NCBI RefSeq assembly: GCF_030813495.1
Contig: NZ_JAUSUI010000002.1
Span: 248,001-312,000 of the forward strand
DNA: 64,000 bases
Direction of reading: 5' to 3'
From: Ancylobacter polymorphus
GTDB lineage: Bacteria; Pseudomonadota; Alphaproteobacteria; Rhizobiales; Xanthobacteraceae
Part shown: positions 55,447 through 64,000 of the stretch, piece after piece
Position numbering within the stretch: position 1 is the first letter of the stretch
How the letters are laid out: the number at the start of each line of letters is the position of its first letter
Notes under the pieces: generated by a model
Databases searched by the model: none
What the model was told of the DNA's origin: nothing
What the model saw: only the letters and a program-made list of their open reading frames with translations
Program-made: the position numbers and the translations under genes

Positions 55447-55538
55447 CCCTCATCGCCGGGCTTGACCCGGGGACCCAGCTGTTTCCGCCGTCGCGCGGCG
55501 TTGCCCCTGGGTGGCCGGGTCAAGCCCGGCCATGAGGG
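55447..55538. repeat. RIME-like intergenic palindromic element
   Basis: A 92-bp near-palindrome has arms of 31 bases, including the 16-base core GCCGGGCTTGACCCGG and its complement, with three mismatched positions and a GC-rich middle. This layout and the core sequence resemble the RIME/REP-type mosaic elements found between genes in rhizobia and relatives. It lies between the binding-protein and ATPase genes. Confidence 0.7.
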
Positions 55539-55572
55539 CAGGATGAGGTAAAGGACGCAGGTCCGAGCCGCC

Positions 55573-56727
55573 TCAGCCCCGCAGGCGCTTGGCGGCGTTC
55601 ATCAGGTCGAGCGCCTTGTCGTAATCCGGCACGATGTCGTATTCGACCGAGCGCGCCATCTCCTCGTCCAGGCTGTCCCACTGGATGGCGTCGAGCTCGT
55701 CCTTGGTGAACAGGTCGAAGCACGCCTTGCTGCCCATCTGCGCCACCGGGTTGAACGTGCCCTCGGCGAAGGCGACGGTGTGGGCGATATCGGGCGCCTG
55801 CACATATTTCAGGAACTCGAGCGCCAGAGGCGACAGGTTCGGGTTGTTCACCGTGGAGGTGATCTCGATCCAGGCGATGCCGCCCTTGCCGCCGGGCAGC
55901 GGGCCTTTCAGCGGGGTGATGCCGCGCAGGTTGGGGTGGCCGTCGGCGCGGGCCGGGGAGACGGAATAGGTGCCGCCGGTCATGTGCAGGTCGATCTCAC
56001 CGGAAATCAGCGCCTGGTTCATCGAGGCGATGTCGCCGATCAGCTTGGCGCCCTTGAAGACGCGCTTGGCGGTTTCCTCGAACTTGGCGAACTCCTCCGG
56101 CGTATGCACCTTGAACGGGTCGATGCCGGCGATGATGAAGATGTTGAAGACATTCCAGTCGTCGGATTCGAGAATGCCGTATTTGCCGGCGAGCGCGGGG
56201 TCGTTGAACAGGTCCCAGCCGGTGTCTTCCGCCGTCTTGCGGGAGATCTTGTCGGTATTGACCACGAAGCTGTAGGGCCCGAAGCGCTGGGCCATGCCGA
56301 TCAGCTCGGTGCCGCTGTCGCTCATCGCCCATTTATAGGGCGGCTTGAACATCGGCAGCATCTTGTCGAAATAGGGCTCGAACTCGGCCTTGGGCAGCGG
56401 CTTGATCAGCTTTTCGGGCAGCATCACCTTGCGTGCCCAGGGATTGTTGACGTTGATCAGGTCCCAGGTGTTGATCTCGCCGGCGCGCAGCCGGTTGATC
56501 ATGGTGGGGTCGTTGGTCAGGCTTTCCGCCTTCACCGTCGCCCCGGTCTTGGAGCGGAACGGGTCCAGCACCTGGGCGGAGTTGTAGCCCTCCCAGCACA
56601 GGATGTTCAGCTCCTTTTCCCGCGCCGCGAACGCCTTGTTGGCGTTGAACAGCGGCCCGGCGGCGGCAAGCGCACCGAAGCCCGCCCCCATGCCTTTCAG
56701 TACCGACCTTCTCGAAACAGGCGCCAT
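55573..56727 (-). CDS. Tat-exported polyamine-type ABC substrate-binding protein (PotD family)
   Basis: From ATG 56727 (AGAGGGG upstream) the 384-residue protein opens with a twin-arginine signal (SRRSVLKG) and continues as a PotD/PotF-like binding protein: LNILCWEGYNSAQVLDPF, then TNDPTMINRLRAGEINTWDLINV. Acidic and aromatic residues suit a cationic ligand. With the downstream kinase and phospho-lyase-like enzyme, the ligand may be an amino alcohol rather than a true polyamine. Confidence 0.9.
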   Translation of the reverse strand: MAPVSRRSVLKGMGAGFGALAAAGPLFNANKAFAAREKELNILCWEGYNSAQVLDPFRSKTGATVKAESLTNDPTMINRLRAGEINTWDLINVNNPWARKVMLPEKLIKPLPKAEFEPYFDKMLPMFKPPYKWAMSDSGTELIGMAQRFGPYSFVVNTDKISRKTAEDTGWDLFNDPALAGKYGILESDDWNVFNIFIIAGIDPFKVHTPEEFAKFEETAKRVFKGAKLIGDIASMNQALISGEIDLHMTGGTYSVSPARADGHPNLRGITPLKGPLPGGKGGIAWIEITSTVNNPNLSPLALEFLKYVQAPDIAHTVAFAEGTFNPVAQMGSKACFDLFTKDELDAIQWDSLDEEMARSVEYDIVPDYDKALDLMNAAKRLRG

Positions 56728-56858
56728 CTCGAAGTCCCCTCTGGATTGTTGGCGCGGAACGTCGGGCGGCCGCGCATGCGTTCGGCATTCGTCCTGCGGC
56801 ATCCGTGGTGGGCGGATGTGGTAGATATGTTGGACTGTGTGAGATCCTAAACATCTGG

Positions 56859-56881
56859 ATTTGGGCTTTACAACACCAAAT
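56859..56881. promoter_or_regulatory. Inverted repeat in the divergent PotD/SDR promoter region
   Basis: ATTTGG and CCAAAT form 6-bp arms across 11 bases, in the AT-rich middle of the 266-bp gap between the binding-protein and dehydrogenase genes. It is a candidate operator for the second DeoR-type regulator, controlling both directions. Confidence 0.35.
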
Positions 56882-56993
56882 TTGCGGCCCAACCTGATGA
56901 AAAGGAGGGCAGCCTGTTTTGCAGGCATGCCAGCCGACGGCATTTTCATTTGCCGGATAATAAACTCCAGAGAACATCGGGACCCGCCGCATC

Positions 56994-57773
56994 ATGTTTA
57001 CCTCGCTTGAAGGCAAGACCGTCATCGTCACCGGGGCCAGCAAGGGGATCGGGCGCGGCCTCGCGCTGCGCTTCGGCCAGGCCGGGCTCAATGTGCTGGT
57101 GGTGAGCCGTTCGCTCGCCGAGGCCGGGAAGGTGGCGGCCGAGATCGGCCCCAGAGCCTCCGCCTTCGCCGCCGACGTGACCAAGGCCGAGGACATGGCG
57201 GCGATGGCCGCCGCCGCGCTGGAGCGCTACGGCGCCATCGACGTGCTGTGCGCCAATGCCGGCATCTTCCCCGCCGCCAAGCTCGGCGACATGACGGGCG
57301 AGGATTTCGACCATGTCATGGGCACCAATCTCAAGGGCACCTTCCTCTCCGTCTCCGCCGTGCTGCCGGCGATGAAGGCGGCGAAGAAAGGCCGCATCAT
57401 CATCACCTCCTCCATCACCGGGCCGATCACCGGCTTTCCCGGCTGGACCCATTACGGCGCCTCCAAGGCCGGGCAGATGGGCTTCATGCGCACGGCGGCG
57501 ATCGAGCTGGCGCCGTGGAACATCACGGTCAACGCCGTCATGCCCGGCAACATCCTCACCGAGGGCATGGAAGGCATGGGCGAGGCCTATATCGCCTCCA
57601 CCGCCGCCTGCGTGCCGATGAAGAAGCTCGGCAGCGTGTTCGACATCGCCAATGCGGCGCTGTTCTTCGCCAGCGAGGAAGCCGGCTACATCACCGGGCA
57701 GGGCATGGTGATCGATGGCGGCCAGGTGCTGCCGGAATCGCCGATGGCGCTGGATGAGATGGGCACCGCCTGA
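56994..57773 (+). CDS. Short-chain dehydrogenase/reductase
   Basis: The 259-residue protein has the coenzyme loop VTGASKGIGRG, a basic residue after the second strand (VVSRS) favouring NADP(H), CANAG, the catalytic Ser in ITSSITG and Tyr/Lys in HYGASKAG. It ends in the standard TGQGMVIDGGQVLPESP. It diverges from the PotD-type gene and may process the aldehyde or alcohol of that pathway; this is inference from position only. Confidence 0.9.
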   Translation: MFTSLEGKTVIVTGASKGIGRGLALRFGQAGLNVLVVSRSLAEAGKVAAEIGPRASAFAADVTKAEDMAAMAAAALERYGAIDVLCANAGIFPAAKLGDMTGEDFDHVMGTNLKGTFLSVSAVLPAMKAAKKGRIIITSSITGPITGFPGWTHYGASKAGQMGFMRTAAIELAPWNITVNAVMPGNILTEGMEGMGEAYIASTAACVPMKKLGSVFDIANAALFFASEEAGYITGQGMVIDGGQVLPESPMALDEMGTA

Positions 57774-57787
57774 GGCGCGAGAACACC

Positions 57788-59134
57788 TCAGAACGTCGCG
57801 GCGAACATCAGCATCAGCTGGCTGGCGGCCTGCTCCGCCACCGGCAGGCCCTGCGCCGTGGGCCGGAAACCGTCCGCGCGGTAGAGATTGTAGTCGTATT
57901 GCAGCGTGACGGTGAAAGGCCCGGCCGGGGTCCAGCTGAGATTGGCGCCGACATTCACATTGTCGATGGCTGACGCGCCATAGGTGACCTGCGCCAGCGG
58001 GTCATCGACGGCGAAGCGTCCATAGCCGCCGAAAAAGGCCGAGTTCCACCGGTCGTTCCAGTTGTGCAGATACTGGCCCACAGCGCTCCAGCCGCGCACC
58101 TTGACCAATGAGCCGTCCAGCCGCCGAAACGCGTCGGGCGCGGTGAGGCGCCCGCTGGGGTCGATGAGGCCGAGATAGGAGGTCGCCCCGTCGGCATAGG
58201 CGGCCTGAAGATAAAGCGTGTCGCCCGTGCCCAGCGTCGGCAGGTTGAACATCACCCCCGCCTGCAGCGCATAGCCCCACACATGGGTGGAGGCGCCGAT
58301 GCGCTCGCTCACCGGCGCCTGCGCGAGCTGGTGCAGCGCGCCGGAGAGCTGGAAGTCGCCCCAGTCCCCGCTCTGGCCAAAGGTGGCGACAAGCTCCGGC
58401 AGGCGCGTGGCGGGGCTCCCGGAAGCGTCATCCGTCCGTGAGGCTGTCCCCTCCGCGACGACGGGCAGGATGCCATTGTCGCGCTCGGCCGAACTTTCCA
58501 GGGCCAGCCGCGCGGTGAAGCCGGCCGGCAGGTTCCAGGTGTAGCCCAGCACAGAGATCTGCGTCTGGTCGCCAATGGTCACCGGGTCGGTGCCCATCAC
58601 ATTGGCATTGGCGTAGAAATCGAAGAAGGACTGGTGATAGCCCATCGTGAAGCCGGCGAATTCGATGCGCATGTCATAGGGCTGGAAGTCCGCCCGGTCG
58701 GTGAGAGCCTCCCCCCAGGGGTCGGCGCCGCGCCAGATGAGGCGCACATCGGTATAGGAGCGCAGCGTGCCATAGTCGGTCTGGGTGCGCGCATCGGTGA
58801 CGAAGCCGAAGGTGGATAACCAGTAGGCGCGGGCATTGCCGGCGGGATAGTCCGTGTAGCTGTTGGCGTAGGTTTCCGCCCAGAGATAGCCGCCGATCCG
58901 CAGGCAGGTGCCGGTCTCCGGGATAAGGACGAAGCCCGGCCCTTCTGCCGTGCAGGCGCGCAGAAGGCGGGCGGCGTAGGCGGGGGCGGGCGGCTCGCCA
59001 GCGTCGGCCGGGGTCGCGAAGGCGCAGAAGAGGGCGAGCAGCGCCGCCGCGCGTGCCCCCACGCTGCCCCCGTCCCGGGGGCGGGCCGGGCTCGGCGGGC
59101 ATTGCCCTGCGGCTTTTGCTGGTTCAAAGCGCAT
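57788..59134 (-). CDS. Outer-membrane porin (Hyphomicrobiales Porin_2 type)
   Basis: The 448-residue precursor has a signal peptide (ARAAALLALFCAFATPADAG), then the family start with two Cys around FVLIPETGTCLRIGGYLWAE, many amphipathic beta strands, and a C-terminal Phe as required for outer-membrane assembly. The first 26 residues before the hydrophobic core are unusually long and Arg/Pro-rich, so the true start may be later. It diverges from nadE, with 43 bp between their starts. Confidence 0.85.
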   Translation of the reverse strand: MRFEPAKAAGQCPPSPARPRDGGSVGARAAALLALFCAFATPADAGEPPAPAYAARLLRACTAEGPGFVLIPETGTCLRIGGYLWAETYANSYTDYPAGNARAYWLSTFGFVTDARTQTDYGTLRSYTDVRLIWRGADPWGEALTDRADFQPYDMRIEFAGFTMGYHQSFFDFYANANVMGTDPVTIGDQTQISVLGYTWNLPAGFTARLALESSAERDNGILPVVAEGTASRTDDASGSPATRLPELVATFGQSGDWGDFQLSGALHQLAQAPVSERIGASTHVWGYALQAGVMFNLPTLGTGDTLYLQAAYADGATSYLGLIDPSGRLTAPDAFRRLDGSLVKVRGWSAVGQYLHNWNDRWNSAFFGGYGRFAVDDPLAQVTYGASAIDNVNVGANLSWTPAGPFTVTLQYDYNLYRADGFRPTAQGLPVAEQAASQLMLMFAATF

Positions 59135-59177
59135 GAGACGTTAAATATCAGCCCGCTTCGCTATTGATGAGGGCGTG

Positions 59178-61217
<2,040 letters not shown>

Positions 61218-61273
61218 GAAACGCAGCCCGCCAGAATGAGGAGCCGCGCGGCCAGCCGCGCGGGCGTGAGCCC

Positions 61274-62020
61274 ATGACCGACGACACCACCCCGCACAGC
61301 TACCGCCTCGCCGCGCTCGACCAGGATTTCATCCTCAGTGATTCCATGCGCGGCGTGCGCTTCCTGTTGGAATACGCCAAGCCGGAGGAAGAGCTGCGGC
61401 GCTGGCGCATCCGCTCCACCCTCGTTGTGTTCGGCTCGGCGCGGGTGCGGGAGAACGGGCCGGGCCGCCAACCCTTCATCTATGAGCAGGCGCGCGCCTT
61501 CGGCCGCCTCGCCTCCCAGCGCGGTGGCGCGCTCGATGTGGCGGAAGGCGGCTACCGCGACAATGTCATCGCCACCGGCGGCGGGCCGGGGGTGATGGAG
61601 GCGGCCAATCGCGGCGCCTATGAGGTGGCGGCGCCGAGCATCGGCTTCAACATCACCCTGCCGCATGAGCAGGTGCCGAACCCCTACACCACGCCGCAGC
61701 TGACCTTCCGCTTCCACTATTTCGCCATGCGCAAAATGCACCTCGCCATGCGCGCCAATGCGCTGGTGGTGTTTCCCGGCGGCTTCGGCACGCTGGACGA
61801 GCTGTTCGAAATCCTCAACCTGCAGATAACAGGCAAGGCCCCGGCTGCGGCCGTGGTGCTGTTCGACGAGGCCTATTGGCGCTCCGTGGTCAATTTCCAG
61901 GCGCTGATCGACGAGGGCATGGTGAGCGCGGCGGAAGTGGCCAGCCTCCGCTTCGCCGACACGGCGGAGGACATCTGGACCCAGCTGGTCGAGGGCGGGC
62001 TGAAGCTGCCCGCCCGCTGA
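61274..62020 (+). CDS. LOG-family protein (PGGxGTxxE, nucleotide phosphoribohydrolase type)
   Basis: The 248-residue Rossmann-fold protein has the family motifs GGGPGVMEAANRGAYE and FPGGFGTLDELFE. Proteins once called lysine decarboxylases with this motif cleave adenosine or cytokinin monophosphates to free bases. Whether this one makes cytokinin-like bases or salvages AMP is not clear. It follows nadE by 56 bp on the same strand, which may link it to nucleotide recycling. Confidence 0.87.
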   Translation: MTDDTTPHSYRLAALDQDFILSDSMRGVRFLLEYAKPEEELRRWRIRSTLVVFGSARVRENGPGRQPFIYEQARAFGRLASQRGGALDVAEGGYRDNVIATGGGPGVMEAANRGAYEVAAPSIGFNITLPHEQVPNPYTTPQLTFRFHYFAMRKMHLAMRANALVVFPGGFGTLDELFEILNLQITGKAPAAAVVLFDEAYWRSVVNFQALIDEGMVSAAEVASLRFADTAEDIWTQLVEGGLKLPAR

Positions 62021-62030
62021 CGGCGCCGTC

Positions 62031-63119
62031 TCAGGCGCGGGCGGCGATCCAGGCCGCGATGCGCGGCCACACCAGCCGGTGCGCCTGCCGTCCGGCGAGA
62101 ATGGCGAGGTGCTGCAGCCCGACGCCGATCTCGGCCGGGTGCTCGACGATCTCGGTGCTGCCCGCCGCCATATGTGCGAAGAACGGCTCCACCGCCGCGC
62201 GCGGGCCGATCTCGTCGCTCCGGCTCACCGCCGCCAGTGCCGGCAGGCGCAGCGTCTGCGGGCCGATAAGCCGGCCGCCGAGTTCCAGCCGCCCGGCGGT
62301 GAAGCGGTCCTCGCGGTAGAGCCATTGCACCATTTCATGCACGAGCTTGCCGGACAGCGGCACCTCGTCGAGCGCCCAGCGGGTGATCCGCAGATGCAGG
62401 GCGAGCGCGGCGGGATCGCCGAGGCTCAGCGCGCCGTCCAGCCAGCGGTGCCAGACAAAAGTGCCGGGCGCGAGCAGGGCGCAGGCCTGTCCCAGCTGCG
62501 CGCCGGGCACAAGGCCGTCTTCCGGCGTGCGGTCTTCCCGCAAAGCCACCGCGTCGCGGAAGGCGCTGGAGCCGGGCGCGAAGCTCAGCGGCGCGGCGAG
62601 CAGCACCAGCGCGCGGAAATGCGCCGGTTCCAGCGCCGCCGCCAGCGCCGCCAGCGTGCCGCCGAGCGAATGGCCGAGGACCACCGGCGTCCCCGCAACG
62701 CGCGCCGTCACCGCTTCCGCCGCCGCGAGCACGGCGCGGGCATAGTCTTCCAGCCCGTGCGGCGCCCCGCCCGCCGCGGGCGGCCGCCATTCCACCAGAT
62801 GCACGTCGAGCCCATGGGCGAGCCCGGTGCCGACAACGCTCACCTCCGGCGCGAGGTCCCAGACATAGGCGCGCTTGATCGGGGCGGGGACCATCAGCGC
62901 CGGCGGGCCCTGGGGCGCGGTGCCGCCGATGTAGTGCCGCAGCCGCCAGAGCGGGGTCTCCGCCACGATCTCATAGGGGTGCTCGGCGAGGCCGTAGCCG
63001 AGCAGGTCGAGCGTGCGGGCCTGGGCCGCGCGCCAATTCTCCTGCGCCGCGCGCTGCGTCGCCCGGGCGAAGGCGAGAGGGTCGGGGAACGGCGCGTCGG
63101 GCAACAGGGCGTCCTCCAT
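62031..63119 (-). CDS. PhaC-like alpha/beta hydrolase with Ser nucleophile
   Basis: The 362-residue protein follows the PHA-synthase (PhaC) pattern in its core: PALMVPAPIKRAYVWDL, DVHLVEWRPP, DYARAVLAAAEAV, and the nucleophile elbow VVLGHSLGGTLAA. PhaC enzymes have Cys in a GxCxG box; here Ser151 occupies it, as in lipases. So it is more likely a hydrolase than a polymerase. The start is uncertain between ATG 63119 and GTG 63161. It converges on the LOG gene. Confidence 0.78.
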   Translation of the reverse strand: MEDALLPDAPFPDPLAFARATQRAAQENWRAAQARTLDLLGYGLAEHPYEIVAETPLWRLRHYIGGTAPQGPPALMVPAPIKRAYVWDLAPEVSVVGTGLAHGLDVHLVEWRPPAAGGAPHGLEDYARAVLAAAEAVTARVAGTPVVLGHSLGGTLAALAAALEPAHFRALVLLAAPLSFAPGSSAFRDAVALREDRTPEDGLVPGAQLGQACALLAPGTFVWHRWLDGALSLGDPAALALHLRITRWALDEVPLSGKLVHEMVQWLYREDRFTAGRLELGGRLIGPQTLRLPALAAVSRSDEIGPRAAVEPFFAHMAAGSTEIVEHPAEIGVGLQHLAILAGRQAHRLVWPRIAAWIAARA

Positions 63120-63188
63120 CACCGATGCCGGCACCGCCGACCGGTGGAGCCAGCCTAGCACGGGAACGGCCGCTCGCCTTGATGCGGG

Positions 63189-64000
63189 TCAGTCGGTCGC
63201 GGCGAGCACCGTGGCCAGAGGCAGCGGCGGCGGGCGCTGGAAGCCGGGCGCGCCGGCCAAGACACGCCCGGCGATCTCAATGCCGCGCCGCGCTGCCGCC
63301 GCCGCCGGCGAACCGGCGAGCCAGCCATCGATGAAGCCGGCAGCGAAGGCGTCGCCCGCCCCGGTCGTCTCGGCGGGCGCGGCCAGCGCAGGCACCGGGA
63401 GCGCGGTGCGCCGCTCCGCCTCGCATAGCAGCACCGGCCCCGCGCCCTGCGTCACCACCAGCGAGCGCAGGTCGTCGCCGCCGATCGCCCGCGCCTCGCG
63501 AAAGGCATCCGCCCCGGTGAACAGCGCATGGTCGGCGCTGGAGGCGATGAGCACCTGTGCCGGCCGGCTTTCCGTGCGCTCCAGCGGCACCTGCGCCACC
63601 ACCGGCAGGCGTGCGGCCAGCGCCTCCAGCAGGCCGGGCGCGGCGCGGCGGAGATTGACATAGGCGATGTCGGCTTCAAGCGCGGGCAGGCTTGTGAGCC
63701 GGCGCGCCTCCGTGCCGGCCGGCGCGATGATGGTGCGTTCGCCCTCCGGCCCGATGAGAATATCGAGCGGGACGGTGGGCGCATCGGTCTCGCGCATCGC
63801 GCGCAGATCGAACCCCATCGCCTCAAGCTGGGTCCGGCAGGCGCGGCCGGCGGCGTCGGTGGAGAGCGGCGCCACCAGCGTCACGCGGTGGCCGAGCGCG
63901 CGCAATGCCGCGCCGGTGTTGAAGCCGCCGCCGCCGAGGCGCAGGCTCATCTCGCTCCGCGTCAGCCTTTCGCCGGCACGCAGCGGGGCGGTGAGGCGCC
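63189..64000 (-). CDS. PfkB-family carbohydrate kinase, N-terminus outside the window
   Basis: The frame is open to the window edge, so the gene's start lies beyond 64000; about 269 residues are seen. PfkB motif 1 is RLGGGGFNTGAALRALG, and motif 2 is ETTGAGDAFAAGFIDGWL with the catalytic Asp. Ribokinase-type kinases phosphorylate sugars or nucleosides; the substrate is unknown. An internal ATG at 63950 would cut off the substrate lid and is not the true start. Confidence 0.88.
   Translation of the reverse strand, partial: RLTAPLRAGERLTRSEMSLRLGGGGFNTGAALRALGHRVTLVAPLSTDAAGRACRTQLEAMGFDLRAMRETDAPTVPLDILIGPEGERTIIAPAGTEARRLTSLPALEADIAYVNLRRAAPGLLEALAARLPVVAQVPLERTESRPAQVLIASSADHALFTGADAFREARAIGGDDLRSLVVTQGAGPVLLCEAERRTALPVPALAAPAETTGAGDAFAAGFIDGWLAGSPAAAAARRGIEIAGRVLAGAPGFQRPPPLPLATVLAATD

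Overview
The window is GC-rich, densely coded chromosomal DNA from an alphaproteobacterium. The combination of a Hyphomicrobiales-type porin, the redox pair RegB/RegA, intracellular polyhydroxybutyrate degradation, a Pst-PhoU-PhoB locus with a Pho box, and many solute importers points to the Hyphomicrobiales, perhaps the Xanthobacteraceae (Ancylobacter/Starkeya-like). That placement is inference from gene content only. I see no rRNA, tRNA, CRISPR array, phage or insertion sequence.

Bases 1-16.9k hold housekeeping genes: rpsU with its terminator, pyrF, a tandem DUF1330 gene, an FMN reductase, a PmtA-like methyltransferase, dnaK and dnaJ (with a sigma-32-like promoter before dnaK and a terminator between the genes), a TIM-barrel sugar isomerase, a glutathione transferase, queG, a TetR regulator with a 17-bp palindromic operator, kup and a YbhN-type membrane protein. 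Bases 16.9-24.8k form a phosphate block: ppk2 diverging from phoR, then a three-repeat Pho box and pstS-pstC-pstA-pstB-phoU-phoB. Bases 24.8-32.4k carry ada, phaZ, regB-regA and a P-type cation ATPase.

Bases 32.4-57.8k are accessory metabolism in three modules, each built around an ABC importer. (1) 32.4-39.9k: a GntR regulator and a hydantoin-racemase-like protein diverge from a Tat-exported NMT1/THI5-type importer whose operon ends in a nitrilase-family amidase and a metal-dependent amidohydrolase. This suggests uptake and hydrolysis of a nitrogen heterocycle. (2) 39.9-49.3k: a carbohydrate importer and a dehydrogenase diverge from a DeoR regulator, a BtpA/SgcQ TIM-barrel protein, an FGGY kinase and a HAD phosphatase, which suggests a sugar or polyol route with an uncharacterised BtpA step. 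(3) 49.3-57.8k: a PotABCD-like importer is co-transcribed with a second DeoR regulator, an APH-fold kinase and a class III PLP enzyme resembling ethanolamine-phosphate and phosphohydroxylysine phospho-lyases. This fits amino-alcohol import, phosphorylation and phospho-elimination.

A recurring non-coding theme is that all four solute-binding-protein genes (pstS and those at 34.5k, 41k and 56k) are followed inside their operons by strong stem-loops before the next importer gene. The window ends with a porin, glutamine-dependent NAD synthetase, a LOG-family protein, a PhaC-like hydrolase carrying Ser instead of Cys at the nucleophile, and a truncated PfkB-family kinase.
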